Shown: piece by piece, positions 35,458 to 44,218 of the stretch
Layout of the letters: the number at the start of each line of letters is the position of its first letter
Position numbering within the stretch: the first letter of the stretch is position 1
Assembly: GCF_001592825.1 (NCBI RefSeq)
Contig: NZ_LTZG01000001.1
Coordinates: 186,001-250,000, forward strand
From: Planococcus maritimus
Lineage (GTDB): Bacteria; Bacillota; Bacilli; Bacillales_A; Planococcaceae
Reading direction: 5' to 3'
Length of the DNA stretch: 64,000 bases
The notes under the pieces: model-generated
What the model was told of the DNA's origin: nothing
The model's input: only the letters and a program-made list of their open reading frames with translations
Databases searched by the model: none
Translations under genes and position numbers: made by a program

Positions 35458-35679
35458 TTACTTTTTCGCGTCGCTTTCAATGATGCCGTGTGCGGAATGG
35501 ATTTCCGCCTTGCCACGAATTTTCATCGCCGATGTATGTTCAGTGAATTGGGCGATCATCACTTCGCCGCGGTCGAGCTTTTCGGTATGATGGAATTTTG
35601 TATCATTGCCGCGCGTCAGCCCGATAACATTGACGCCGTCTTCTTGTGCGCGGATTACCACATATTCAGTTTGTGCCAT
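35458..35679 (-). CDS. mtrB: Tryptophan RNA-binding attenuation protein TRAP
   Basis: A 73-residue beta protein that forms an 11-mer ring, binds tryptophan and wraps RNA with repeated GAG/UAG triplets, lowering trp gene expression. [20 protein letters not shown], the central [18 protein letters not shown] and KIRGKAEI carry the tryptophan- and RNA-contact residues of the family. It follows folE, as in the mtrAB operon of B. subtilis. The trp operon it normally controls is not at its usual site in this window. Confidence 0.95.
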   Translation of the reverse strand: MAQTEYVVIRAQEDGVNVIGLTRGNDTKFHHTEKLDRGEVMIAQFTEHTSAMKIRGKAEIHSAHGIIESDAKK

Positions 35680-35705
35680 AGTCTACACCTGCTTTTCCAT
35701 TGTAT

Positions 35706-36290
35706 TTAGTCCATATTGATATACGTAATAACTTCAGAGCGTTTAATATCGTCGGTCTCTAGGACGCCTCGTGCAACGGCCGTTACGGTCTTCGAACCAG
35801 GCTTTTTGATGCCACGCATGGTCATACACATATGCTCGGCTTCGACCATGACGTACACACCATGTGGATTCAAGGTCTCCATCATCGAGTCCGCAATCGT
35901 CGAAGTGATGCGTTCTTGCAATTGTGGACGTTTTGCGACTGTTTCAACCGCTCTCGCCAATTTACTTAGCCCGGTCACTACCCCATCACGTGGGATATAG
36001 GCGATATGCGCTTTTCCGAAGAAAGGCACTAAATGATGTTCACACATCGAATAAAATGGGATGTCCTTTACTAACACAAGTTCTTCATGGTTTTCATGGA
36101 ATACGGTGCGGAAGTATTCCTTCGGATCTTCTTTCAACCCAGCAAAAACTTCCGCATACATTTTCGCGACGCGCTTCGGGGTATCTTGCAGCCCTTCACG
36201 GCCCACATCTTCTCCGACTGCCTCCAAAATCATCCCGACAGCTTGCTCTATTTTTTCCAGATCTACGTTATGGCTTTTCATATCAATCAC
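35706..36290 (-). CDS. folE: GTP cyclohydrolase I
   Basis: First step of tetrahydrofolate synthesis (mtrA in B. subtilis). The zinc ligands are in [12 protein letters not shown] and [25 protein letters not shown] near residue 33 and the C-terminal KTVTAVARG are typical. The start is GTG at 36290 with AGGAGG 7 bases upstream, giving 194 residues; the ATG at 36281 is too far from the site. It is followed by mtrB. Transcription starts far upstream, leaving a leader of more than 100 bases. Confidence 0.96.
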   Translation of the reverse strand: MIDMKSHNVDLEKIEQAVGMILEAVGEDVGREGLQDTPKRVAKMYAEVFAGLKEDPKEYFRTVFHENHEELVLVKDIPFYSMCEHHLVPFFGKAHIAYIPRDGVVTGLSKLARAVETVAKRPQLQERITSTIADSMMETLNPHGVYVMVEAEHMCMTMRGIKKPGSKTVTAVARGVLETDDIKRSEVITYINMD

Positions 36291-36345
36291 ATTGTTTCCT
36301 CCTGTAGCGAAAATCACTCTATTTGGGGCAGCGGTTAAAGTCGGC

Positions 36346-36357
36346 CAATGGCCATTG
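36346..36357. repeat. 12-bp perfect palindrome in the folE leader
   Basis: CAATGGCCATTG reads the same on both strands. It lies between the folE promoter and start codon, so it could be an operator or form a short RNA hairpin. No known binding protein is assigned. Confidence 0.4.
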
Positions 36358-36413
36358 CCATTTCACGCGCCATAATAGCCGTACCGAGAGACAGCACCGC
36401 TTTTCTCACCTGA

Positions 36414-36442
36414 ATTGTAGCATTTACGGGGGGTATTGGCAA
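36414..36442 (-). promoter_or_regulatory. Promoter of folE-mtrB
   Basis: TTGCCA (36442-36437), 17-base spacer, TACAAT (36419-36414): a good sigma-A match, about 120 bases before the folE start. It lies just after the hup terminator. Confidence 0.65.
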
Positions 36443-36451
36443 AAACGGGGC

Positions 36452-36501
36452 CAAAAAGAAAGAATGGCTTCTGCAAGATCAGATCTCGCAAAAGCCATTC
36501 T
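36452..36501 (-). terminator. Terminator after hup
   Basis: A long near-perfect stem with arms 36461-36480 and 36482-36501, two mismatches, followed on the minus strand by TTCTTTTTGG. It begins about 20 bases after the hup stop. Confidence 0.85.
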
Positions 36502-36519
36502 ATGTACAGTAGCCGAAGC

Positions 36520-36792
36520 TTATTTCACTGCGTCTTTAAGTGCTTTACCTGGCTTAAAGGCAGGAACCTTGCTTGCGGCAATCTCGATTTCAGCACCTGT
36601 TTGTGGGTTACGTCCTTTACGGGCCGCACGCTCACGAACTTCAAAGTTACCGAATCCGATCAATTGTACTTTGTCACCTTTAGTTAGAGCATCTTGAATC
36701 GCTTCAAATGCAGCGTCAACCGCTTTCGCAGCATCTTTACGAGAAAGTTCAGCCGCTTCTGCAACAGAGTTCACTAATTCTGTTTTGTTCAT
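36520..36792 (-). CDS. hup: DNA-binding protein HU
   Basis: Small histone-like protein that bends and compacts DNA (hbs in B. subtilis). The 90-residue product begins [12 protein letters not shown] and contains the DNA-binding arm signature [21 protein letters not shown] and the end [24 protein letters not shown] before the ATG is almost the full anti-16S sequence, fitting high expression. In B. subtilis spoIVA lies between this gene and yphF; it is absent here. Confidence 0.97.
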   Translation of the reverse strand: MNKTELVNSVAEAAELSRKDAAKAVDAAFEAIQDALTKGDKVQLIGFGNFEVRERAARKGRNPQTGAEIEIAASKVPAFKPGKALKDAVK

Positions 36793-36842
36793 GCTATTCA
36801 CCTCCTCTCAAAGGGGATGCTTGCCATCAATCCTGTAAAAAG

Positions 36843-36872
36843 AGTATCACAACGAAAATCGCATAGCAACAA
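36843..36872 (-). promoter_or_regulatory. Promoter of hup
   Basis: TTGTTG (36872-36867), 18-base spacer, GATACT (36848-36843) preceded by TGT (extended -10 type). It is about 50 bases before the hup start. Confidence 0.45.
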
Positions 36873-36956
36873 CAAATAGGCCGCATTTCAAAGAAAACCA
36901 CCAAATACTCCCAACATTTTCAAAAACATGTGGATTTCGGGCAAATCCGTGCTGTA

Positions 36957-37676
36957 TCAGGGTTTTTCATCCGCCAAAAAAATGGGCTCGCCATTTTCAT
37001 CGACAGTATAAGGAAGCGAGTAGGCAGGCACAATCGGGCTGTTTTCGTAAAGGATAAATCGGATATCCTGCCCTGGTTCGAGCTCACCTTCGTAACTTTG
37101 GATCGCCTCATACAAATCGATGGAATAATCGATGTAGACATCACCTTGTCCAGTGATGACCATTGGCAGCATTTTTCCGCTATATGGGCTTTGAACCATT
37201 GGCTCTTCCGAGAAGCCCATTGCTTCGTAATTAAATTTGTATACATTGTCGGCAATGATCTCGGCGATTGGGGCTCTCCCCCCGTTCGCGCTTTTTCTGA
37301 CATTGACCGAACGGATGCCCTCTGCAACCCGTAAGTCAACGAGTTTGACAGTTGGACTTTCCTCTACATCCATTAACACGTACTGATAGATTCCACCGAC
37401 TTCAAACGCATTGCTCGGAAGCTCTGCGGTAAATTCCGGAACGACTTTCGAGAAATCGACTGGATATTTGATATATTGATCGACGTCCATATCCCGCGTT
37501 TTGATCGGCAATAAGCCACCTTTTGCTTCCTGGTAACGTTCAACCGCTTGCTGTGCTGTTTCTAGCTGATCTTCATAGGGAATCTGATTTTCTGCCCGCT
37601 CGCTGCTAGGATACCCACAAGCCGTCAGCAAACTTGCTGTCAGCAGGGTCATCAGCAGCGCTGTTGTTTTTTTCAT
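36957..37676 (-). CDS. yphF: YphF-like lipoprotein
   Basis: Predicted membrane lipoprotein of 239 residues. A basic start, a hydrophobic stretch and a lipobox SLLTAC give a modified cysteine at about residue 19. The mature part has no enzyme motif that I recognise; it is acidic and looks beta-rich. Position between hup and yphE and size match YphF of Bacillus, whose role is unknown. ATG 37676 has GAGGGG upstream. Confidence 0.75.
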   Translation of the reverse strand: MKKTTALLMTLLTASLLTACGYPSSERAENQIPYEDQLETAQQAVERYQEAKGGLLPIKTRDMDVDQYIKYPVDFSKVVPEFTAELPSNAFEVGGIYQYVLMDVEESPTVKLVDLRVAEGIRSVNVRKSANGGRAPIAEIIADNVYKFNYEAMGFSEEPMVQSPYSGKMLPMVITGQGDVYIDYSIDLYEAIQSYEGELEPGQDIRFILYENSPIVPAYSLPYTVDENGEPIFLADEKP

Positions 37677-37689
37677 TATGCCCATCCCC

Positions 37690-37893
37690 TCAGGCGCCAC
37701 CGGTTGGTCCGCTGAATATAGTGAAAACCATAATAAAGAAGCCCAGGATCAGCAGAACATACGCGATCAGCGCAAATAGAAATTTCAGGATGCCGTTTTG
37801 CAATTTGTATCGGCTTAAATAGATCAATCCCATCGAAATGATCAAAAAAGCGATGCCTGCAAACGATACCCACATTTTATCCAAAGAACTCAT
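37690..37893 (-). CDS. yphE: YphE, small membrane protein (DUF2768)
   Basis: A 67-residue protein with two hydrophobic helices (about 7-27 and 37-60) and a short basic loop between. This fits DUF2768, the YphE family found between gpsA and yphF in Bacillus. Function unknown. It ends 13 bases before the yphF start, so the two are probably co-transcribed. Confidence 0.75.
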   Translation of the reverse strand: MSSLDKMWVSFAGIAFLIISMGLIYLSRYKLQNGILKFLFALIAYVLLILGFFIMVFTIFSGPTGGA

Positions 37894-37933
37894 GAATAAG
37901 CCGCCTTTCGTCGAGTTTCAGTCCATAGTATAG

Positions 37934-37972
37934 CATAAAAAAAGAAGGGACAGCAGCAAGCAGCCCCTCCGT
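37934..37972 (-). terminator. Terminator after gpsA
   Basis: On the minus strand GGAGGGGC pairs with GTCCCTTC (8 bp with two G-U pairs), followed by TTTTTTT. It begins just after the gpsA stop. Confidence 0.65.
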
Positions 37973-37981
37973 TTGTGACAA

Positions 37982-39001
37982 TTAAAGCAAGTCGATTAAA
38001 TCTTCCATTTCGTTTTTCTTCATGCGGCCCATCAGCTCTTCGACCGCATTTTCCGGTTTGACGCCCTCAAACAATACTGCATACAAAGCTTCTGTGATTG
38101 GCATCGGTACTTTGTATTCAGCTGCCAATTGATGAGCAGCTTTTGTAGTCCGAATTCCTTCTACGACCATGCCCATTTCCTCTAATACTTGATCAACGTT
38201 TTTTCCTTTGCCAAGCATATTGCCTGCCCGCCAATTGCGCGAGTGGACGCTTGTGCATGTAACGATCAAGTCACCTACTCCTGATAGGCCGGAAAAAGTC
38301 AGTGGCGTTGCTCCCATTTTCACGCCAAGGCGGGCAATTTCCGCTAAGCCCCGCGTCATGATCGCCGCTTTCGCATTATCGCCATAGCCAAGGCCATCAG
38401 TGATTCCCACGGCTAAGGCAATGATATTCTTCAACGCACCGCCAATTTCCACCCCGATAACATCGGTATTTGTGTAGACCCTGAAGTAAGAGTTCATGAA
38501 TAGATCCTGTACACGGTTCGCTGCTTGCGTATTTTCACATGCTGCAGTGACAGTCGTCGGATGCTCTTGCACAACTTCTTCTGCATGGCTAGGGCCTGAC
38601 AAAATAACTACTTCCTCAATCAAGTCGGCCGGAATTTCTTCACGGATCATCTCACTGATCCGTTTAAGCGAATCCGGTTCAATGCCTTTTGAGACGTGGA
38701 CGAACAATCCTTTTTTCGTCATTCTCTTATGGATATCCTGTGAAACTTCCCGGATGGCTTTTGTCGGCACCGCCAGAATGAACACATCAGCATGCGCTAC
38801 GGCCTCATCCAGGTCTGCTGTCGCTTTTAAGGAAGCCGGAAGTTCGACACCTTTTAAATAACGCTCATTTGTATGGTTATTAATCTCATCCGCTTGGTCC
38901 TGGCGGTGGCTCCACAATAGCAGATCATGGCCATTTTGCGCCAATACATAACTAAGCGCGGTCCCCCAGCTTCCTGCCCCAAATATAGTGACTTTTTCCA
39001 T
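37982..39001 (-). CDS. gpsA: Glycerol-3-phosphate dehydrogenase [NAD(P)+]
   Basis: Reduces dihydroxyacetone phosphate to sn-glycerol 3-phosphate for phospholipids. N-terminal IFGAGSWGTALSYVLA is the NAD motif; KGIEPDSLKRI, SGPSHAEEV and the catalytic lysine in GGALKNIIALAVGI are conserved, then GLSGVGDLIVTCTS. The start is ATG 39001 with AAAGGAGAGG upstream, 339 residues. The acyltransferase gene plsC for the same pathway lies 4 kb upstream in the cluster. Confidence 0.97.
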   Translation of the reverse strand: MEKVTIFGAGSWGTALSYVLAQNGHDLLLWSHRQDQADEINNHTNERYLKGVELPASLKATADLDEAVAHADVFILAVPTKAIREVSQDIHKRMTKKGLFVHVSKGIEPDSLKRISEMIREEIPADLIEEVVILSGPSHAEEVVQEHPTTVTAACENTQAANRVQDLFMNSYFRVYTNTDVIGVEIGGALKNIIALAVGITDGLGYGDNAKAAIMTRGLAEIARLGVKMGATPLTFSGLSGVGDLIVTCTSVHSRNWRAGNMLGKGKNVDQVLEEMGMVVEGIRTTKAAHQLAAEYKVPMPITEALYAVLFEGVKPENAVEELMGRMKKNEMEDLIDLL

Positions 39002-39025
39002 TTTTACCTCTCCTTTATCCTGCTT

Positions 39026-39062
39026 TAAGAAAACCAAACTCCCACCTCTTCAAGTGGGAGTC
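39026..39062 (-). terminator. Terminator after der
   Basis: ACTCCCAC, loop of 8, GTGGGAGT (minus strand, arms 39061-39054 and 39045-39038) followed by TTGGTTTTCTT. It lies 70 bases after the der stop. Confidence 0.75.
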
Positions 39063-39132
39063 ATGCTGTTCAGTAAAGTCCGATTGGATCAATTGGTATC
39101 AACTTGAAAGCAGACGTAATCACTAAGTAAAA

Positions 39133-40443
39133 TTACGTACGCGCTCGCGTGATCAAGCGCAGCGGTGTGCCTTCAAAATCAAAGCTTTCCCGGATGCGGT
39201 TTTGCAAGAAACGCTCATAGCTGAAATGCATCATTTCCGGCTCGTTAACGAACACGACGAACGTCGGCGGCTTGACGGCCACTTGTGTCACGTAATACAG
39301 ACGTAGGCGACGCCCTTTATCCGATGGTGCCGGATTCATCGCTACCGCGTCTTCGATTACCTCGTTGAGTATGCTCGACTGGATGCGACGCGAGTGGTTA
39401 TCATTAACGCGGTTGATAATTTCAAGAATGTTGTGCACACGCTGCCCACTGATAGCAGATACGAAAATGATTGGGGCATAATCCAAGAACAAGAAATGTT
39501 CACGGATTTGCTGTGTGAATTTATTCATGGTTTTGTCGTCTTTTTTCAAGGCGTCCCATTTATTAACGACGATAACAACTGCTTTCCCAGCCTCATGGGC
39601 ATATCCTGCAATTTTTTTGTCTTGTTCCTGTATGCCTTCTTCTGCATTCAGGACGACCAAGACAACGTCAGAACGTTCAATCGCACGCAAGGCGCGAAGC
39701 ACGCTGTATTTTTCGGTACTTTCATAAACTTTCCCTTTTTTGCGCATGCCCGCCGTATCAATGATGACATAAGGCTGTTCATCATATTCATACTGCGTAT
39801 CGACTGCATCGCGCGTCGTACCGGCCACTTCACTGACAATGACACGATCTTCGCCGAGAAATGAGTTGACTAGTGAAGATTTTCCGACGTTCGGACGCCC
39901 GATCAGTGAAAACTTGATGACATTGTCCGGATATTCCTCTTCGTCTTCTTTCGGGAAGTGATTAGCCACTTCGTCCAAAAGGTCTCCCAAGCCAAGCCCG
40001 TGAGATCCTGAAACCGGATAGGGTTCGCCGATTCCAAGAGAATAGAAATCGTAGATCATGTGGCGCATATCAGGGTTATCAATCTTGTTGACAGCCAACA
40101 CCACTGGTTTTTTCGTGCGATACAGGATTCTCGCTACTTGCTCATCCTGTTCTGTCACTCCGTCTCGCCCATTGACGAGAAAGATGATAACGTCCGCTTC
40201 GTCCATTGCCACTTCTGCTTGGCTGCGGATTTGTTCTAGGAAAGGCTCGTCGCTAAGGTCGATGCCTCCTGTATCAATGATATTAAATTCATGCGTCAGC
40301 CAATCTGCCGAACTGTAGATGCGGTCACGTGTAACTCCTGGAATATCTTCCACAATGGAGACGCGCTCCCCGACCACGCGATTAAAAATCGTGGATTTCC
40401 CTACATTCGGCCGGCCAACAATTGCTACTACCGGTTTTGACAT
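39133..40443 (-). CDS. der: GTPase Der (EngA), ribosome assembly
   Basis: Essential GTPase with two tandem G domains that helps mature the 50S subunit. The first has [16 protein letters not shown] and NKID; the second (from about residue 175) has [21 protein letters not shown] and NKWD. The C-terminal KH-like domain (about 355-436) includes [11 protein letters not shown]. At 436 residues it equals the B. subtilis length. It is upstream of gpsA, as in Bacillus. Confidence 0.98.
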   Translation of the reverse strand: MSKPVVAIVGRPNVGKSTIFNRVVGERVSIVEDIPGVTRDRIYSSADWLTHEFNIIDTGGIDLSDEPFLEQIRSQAEVAMDEADVIIFLVNGRDGVTEQDEQVARILYRTKKPVVLAVNKIDNPDMRHMIYDFYSLGIGEPYPVSGSHGLGLGDLLDEVANHFPKEDEEEYPDNVIKFSLIGRPNVGKSSLVNSFLGEDRVIVSEVAGTTRDAVDTQYEYDEQPYVIIDTAGMRKKGKVYESTEKYSVLRALRAIERSDVVLVVLNAEEGIQEQDKKIAGYAHEAGKAVVIVVNKWDALKKDDKTMNKFTQQIREHFLFLDYAPIIFVSAISGQRVHNILEIINRVNDNHSRRIQSSILNEVIEDAVAMNPAPSDKGRRLRLYYVTQVAVKPPTFVVFVNEPEMMHFSYERFLQNRIRESFDFEGTPLRLITRART

Positions 40444-40483
40444 AATTAATTCATCCTTCCACTTCTGATAAGCCTATTATACA

Positions 40484-40518
40484 CGAAAAAGAGGATGGCA
40501 TCTGAATAATGTCCATCC
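40484..40518 (-). terminator. Terminator after fni
   Basis: On the minus strand GGATGG pairs with CCATCC around an inner CAT/ATG pair, followed by TCTTTTTCG. It lies about 20 bases after the fni stop. Confidence 0.65.
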
Positions 40519-40536
40519 CCTTAAATTGTCCAATAT

Positions 40537-41592
40537 TCAGTTTTTCAAAGGAACTGCAAAATGCTTCGTCTCAAGCCCCCGTTGCTGCAAATGGGCCAGC
40601 AATTCGCCATTGATGACAGCAGGGGTCGAGCGAATCTCTTCAATTGTACGGGCACCAAGTGCAGTCATGAGCATACGCAAATCTTCGTGAAGCCCATGGA
40701 TTTCTTCAATCAAACCGATTTCCCCGAGGCTCACCGCATGCTTCAAAAAACTGCCTGCAATGCCCACAGCATCTGCGCCGAGACGAAATGCCCTGATGAC
40801 ATCACCGGCGTTTTGAAGCCCGCCAGACGCCAATACAGTGCGGCTGAAGCCTTCTCGGCATTCAACGATTGCTGCAGCCGTCGGGATGCCCCAGTCTTCG
40901 AAATAGGCCAATTTGCGTTTTCTGCGTTCATTTTCGATGCTGGCGAAATTCGTACCGCCAAATCCGCTCGCATCGATCGCCGCCACTTGGGTCTTGTCGA
41001 GCGCATCGGCGGTTTCCTGTGAAATGCCGAAGCCGGTTTCTTTGATGATGACCGGCACATCTAAAGCCTCTGCAATCATCTCAATTCGCTCAAGCGCTCC
41101 CTGAAACTGGCGGTCGCCTTCTGGCATTGTCAGTTCCTGGACGACATTTAAGTGAATCTGCAGGGCATCTGCTCCGATCATCTCGACCGCTTCTATCGCT
41201 TGTTTTACGGTAGCTTCACTGCCAAGATTGCCGAATATGATTCCCTGTGGGTTTTCTTTTCGAACTATGCTATAGCTTTCGCGTTCATCTTTGTCCTTCA
41301 GGGCCGCCATTTGTGAACCGACAGCCATGGCAATTCCCGTTTCTTTCGCCGCCCGCGCGAGCATGGCATTCAGCTGCAACGTCTCGGAACCGCCTCCACC
41401 GGTCATGGCATTAATAAAAACAGGTGATTTTAGTTGCAAATCACCTGTTTTCGGTTCCAATGATACGTCGGCAACGCCGATTCCCGGCAGCGCCTGATGG
41501 ACAAAACGGACGCAGTCGAGCCAAGTAGCCCGACCTTGCCCAGTAGACAACGCATAATTGATATGGTCCATCTTTCGTTTAGCCCGTGACAT
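40537..41592 (-). CDS. fni: Type 2 isopentenyl-diphosphate delta-isomerase
   Basis: FMN- and NADPH-dependent isomerase that balances the two C5 isoprenoid precursors. It is a TIM-barrel flavoprotein of 351 residues with INAMTGGG near residue 60, the HLNVVQELTMPEGDR block, KETGFGIS (FMN-binding Lys), DASGFGGTNF, and ASGGLQNAGD. The start codon follows the ypfD stop directly; AAGGG is about 16 bases upstream within ypfD, so initiation is probably by coupling. It supplies HepST-dependent menaquinone synthesis. Confidence 0.95.
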   Translation of the reverse strand: MSRAKRKMDHINYALSTGQGRATWLDCVRFVHQALPGIGVADVSLEPKTGDLQLKSPVFINAMTGGGGSETLQLNAMLARAAKETGIAMAVGSQMAALKDKDERESYSIVRKENPQGIIFGNLGSEATVKQAIEAVEMIGADALQIHLNVVQELTMPEGDRQFQGALERIEMIAEALDVPVIIKETGFGISQETADALDKTQVAAIDASGFGGTNFASIENERRKRKLAYFEDWGIPTAAAIVECREGFSRTVLASGGLQNAGDVIRAFRLGADAVGIAGSFLKHAVSLGEIGLIEEIHGLHEDLRMLMTALGARTIEEIRSTPAVINGELLAHLQQRGLETKHFAVPLKN

Positions 41593-42738
41593 TTATTCGG
41601 ATTTGAACCCTTTTAATTTATCTCCGATAACATCACTAATCGAGAATCCAGATGCTTCTTCAGGCATATCGTATTGTGAGAAATCCTGTTCCGCTTCTTT
41701 TTCTTGAAGCTCTTTAATGCTGAGGGACAAGCGCTTGTCTTCTTTATTGACTTCAAGCACTTTCACTTCAACTTCCTGGCCTTCCTGGAGCACTTCGTGC
41801 GGCGTAGCAATATGCTTGTGTGCAATTTGTGAAATATGCACAAGGCCTTCTACACCAGGCAACACTTCAACAAACGCGCCGTAGCTGACGAGTCTTTTTA
41901 CTGTACCTTGATGAACAGAGCCTTTTGGAGCCTTTTCATCGATGGCATCCCAAGGGCCAGGCAATGTATCTTTGATCGATAATGAAATGCGTTCTGAGTC
42001 ACGATCCACTGAAAGAACTTTAACTTTCACTTCCTGACCTTCTGTGACAACATCCGATACTTTATCGACATGCTCATGTGATAATTGAGAGATGTGCACA
42101 AGGCCGTCCACTCCGCCAATATCGACGAATGCGCCAAACGAAGCGATACGCTGCACTTTCCCATCAAGTACATCTCCTGCGTTAATCGAATCCATCACTT
42201 GCTCTTTTTGAGACTCTTTTTCGCCTTCAACCACTGCACGGTGGGAAAGAATCAAACGGTTATTCTCTTTTTCCATTTCGACAATTTTAAAGGTCATAAC
42301 ACGGCCTTTATAATCCTCAAATGATTCGACGAAATAATCTTCCACAAGTGAAGCCGGCACGAATCCGCGCACGCCCAAATCAATGACTAGGCCGCCTTTC
42401 ACGACGTCCTTCACTTCTGCTTCGATGATTTCACCGGATTCGAATTTTTTCTCAAGATCGTCCCAAGCGGATTCAGCATCAACTTTGCGCTTAGACAAGA
42501 CAAAGTTTTCATCTTCCACTTTCGTGATGATCAATTCAAGTTCATCACCTTCTTGGACCGAGTCGGATGCTTTTTCGATATGGAGGCTCGATAATTCGCT
42601 GATCGGAATGATCCCATCGAATGGCGCTCCATCAATTGTCACCGTCACTGCTTTTTCCTCGATCTTGGCGACTATTCCTTTTACGCGATCTCCTGTTTGG
42701 AAGTCACGGTTTTCCATCAAATTCATATCCTCTGACAT
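41593..42738 (-). CDS. ypfD: S1-domain RNA-binding protein (ribosomal protein S1 homologue)
   Basis: Cytoplasmic protein of 381 residues with four S1 RNA-binding repeats, at about 15-85, 105-170, 190-260 and 275-345. Each has the VKGIV / GLVHISQ / GQEVEVKVL pattern. It corresponds to YpfD, the short S1 homologue of Bacilli, which unlike E. coli S1 is not tightly ribosome-bound. The acidic C-terminal tail is short. AGGAGGGC precedes the ATG. It lies between plsC and fni. Confidence 0.94.
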   Translation of the reverse strand: MSEDMNLMENRDFQTGDRVKGIVAKIEEKAVTVTIDGAPFDGIIPISELSSLHIEKASDSVQEGDELELIITKVEDENFVLSKRKVDAESAWDDLEKKFESGEIIEAEVKDVVKGGLVIDLGVRGFVPASLVEDYFVESFEDYKGRVMTFKIVEMEKENNRLILSHRAVVEGEKESQKEQVMDSINAGDVLDGKVQRIASFGAFVDIGGVDGLVHISQLSHEHVDKVSDVVTEGQEVKVKVLSVDRDSERISLSIKDTLPGPWDAIDEKAPKGSVHQGTVKRLVSYGAFVEVLPGVEGLVHISQIAHKHIATPHEVLQEGQEVEVKVLEVNKEDKRLSLSIKELQEKEAEQDFSQYDMPEEASGFSISDVIGDKLKGFKSE

Positions 42739-42806
42739 AAGTAGCCCTCCTTCACAAACTATCCATCTTCTATTTTATTCGAATTCTCTAATAAAAACAA
42801 AAATAA

Positions 42807-43397
42807 TCACTTATTTTCTGAGTTTTCGTCCAGAATTTTTTGAATACTGGCCATGATGGCTTGCGTGACTTCTTCTGCGGAAGCTTTACGCTCACGGTAA
42901 GGTTCCATCCGAATTGGATCACCGTAAACTACTTTGACTTTTCCGAACGGCTTATACGGTCCAATAAGTGCGCATGGCATAACATCCGCATTGCCCCGCA
43001 AAGCAAAAAAGCCAGCGCCGCTTAAGCCTTTTTTTAATACGCCATCTGTCGAACGGGTACCCTCAGGAAATAGCCCCACGACTTCGCCGCTTTTTAGCAG
43101 CTTTAAAGCAGTCCGCAAAGCTTCCCGGTCACTCATGCCGCGCTTTACCGGAAAAGCATTGACTTTCGGCAAAATCGAGCCGAGTATTGGCGCTTTAAAC
43201 AATTCCTCTTTGGCCATGAAATGAACGGTTCTCGGGGCGGTCATACCGACTACCGGCGGATCGAGCGCATGGATATGGTTGCTGCAAAGAAGAATGCCGC
43301 CCGTTTCCGGAAACTTTTCAATGCCCTCAACTTGAAAACGGTACAGCGGACTCAATGCCGTCTTCACGAGCGTTTTCCCTACTGCATACAAATTCAT
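42807..43397 (-). CDS. plsC: 1-acyl-sn-glycerol-3-phosphate acyltransferase
   Basis: Makes phosphatidic acid from lysophosphatidic acid at the membrane. The catalytic H-x4-D is in NHIHALD and the second motif is FPEGTRSTDG; KRGMSDREALR is also typical. At 196 residues it is a usual size. The start overlaps the cmk stop by 4 bp. The B. subtilis cmk-ypfD junction does not carry this gene, but the cmk-plsC-rpsA order is common in other Firmicutes. Confidence 0.94.
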   Translation of the reverse strand: MNLYAVGKTLVKTALSPLYRFQVEGIEKFPETGGILLCSNHIHALDPPVVGMTAPRTVHFMAKEELFKAPILGSILPKVNAFPVKRGMSDREALRTALKLLKSGEVVGLFPEGTRSTDGVLKKGLSGAGFFALRGNADVMPCALIGPYKPFGKVKVVYGDPIRMEPYRERKASAEEVTQAIMASIQKILDENSENK

Positions 43398-44074
43398 GAT
43401 CCCATCAGCCTCTCTTGCGCTAGTTTCAAAATGGCTTCTGCCGCTTCTGCAATCGTTAAAGGCGTCGTATCTAAAAATACGGCATCTTGCGCTTGTTTCA
43501 AAGGCGCTACTTCACGTTCAGAATCCATCTTGTCCCGCATGGCGATTTCCTCCTGCAACTCAACTAAAGGCGTCAGGATGTCGCGTTTTTTATTTTCTTC
43601 AAATCTACGTCTCGCCCGTTCTTCAACGGTTGCTGACATAAAGACTTTAAGCGCTGCGCCAGGTAAAACATGCGTGCCGATATCGCGTCCATCCATGACG
43701 ACGCCACGGTCTTCTGCCAGTTTTTGCTGAAGTTCGACCATACGCTTTCTAACCAATTCGTGGGCAGCCATTTCTGATACCGCCTTTGTAACATTTTGGG
43801 AACGAATCTCCTCTGAAACATCTTTCCCATCGAGCAGGACTTTCTGGCCGCCTGCGACAGGGATTAAATCGATTTCAGTCTCAACAAGTAAAGCCCCCGC
43901 TTCTTCATTGCTTCCCAAATTGATCCCTACGTTCAATGCTTTTAACGTAATTGCACGGTACATTGCCCCCGTATCGATATAAATATACCCTAATTTTTCT
44001 GCCACTATTTTAGCGATCGTGCTTTTGCCAGCAGCAGCTGGCCCGTCGATCGCAATTTGGATAGCTTTCGTCAA
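43394..44074 (-). CDS. cmk: Cytidylate kinase
   Basis: Phosphorylates CMP and dCMP. IAIDGPAAAGKSTIAK is the P-loop, YIDTGAMYRAITL binds CMP, and MDGRDIGTHVLPGA and RRRFEENKK form the lid region. I prefer a TTG start at 44074, which gives 226 residues and an N-terminus as long as that of B. subtilis Cmk; GAGGTG lies 5-8 bases upstream. The first in-frame start at 44083 (GTG) is part of that same site. A possible promoter (TTGCCC, 19 bases, GATAAA) lies at about 44107-44137. Confidence 0.95.
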   Translation of the reverse strand: MTKAIQIAIDGPAAAGKSTIAKIVAEKLGYIYIDTGAMYRAITLKALNVGINLGSNEEAGALLVETEIDLIPVAGGQKVLLDGKDVSEEIRSQNVTKAVSEMAAHELVRKRMVELQQKLAEDRGVVMDGRDIGTHVLPGAALKVFMSATVEERARRRFEENKKRDILTPLVELQEEIAMRDKMDSEREVAPLKQAQDAVFLDTTPLTIAEAAEAILKLAQERLMGS

Positions 44075-44177
44075 AACTGTCACCTCATCTTAAGTAATAA
44101 TTTCATTTTATCACAATCCGCTTGATGTTTCGGGCAAAATCAAAGCGCATGGGGAATAGTTCCAAAACGACCTGGAC

Positions 44178-44212
44178 GCAAAAAGAAAAAGCCCTATGGC
44201 AGCGGGCTTTCG
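44178..44212 (-). terminator. Terminator after prsW
   Basis: AAAGCCC, loop of 9, GGGCTTT (44188-44210), followed on the minus strand by TTCTTTTT. It begins 8 bases after the prsW stop. Confidence 0.85.
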
Positions 44213-44218
44213 GTTGGA

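Noticed and set aside
35458..36442. TRAP binding repeats in the mtrB/folE leader (autoregulation)
   Set aside because: No run of GAG or TAG triplets with regular two- to three-base spacing is present.
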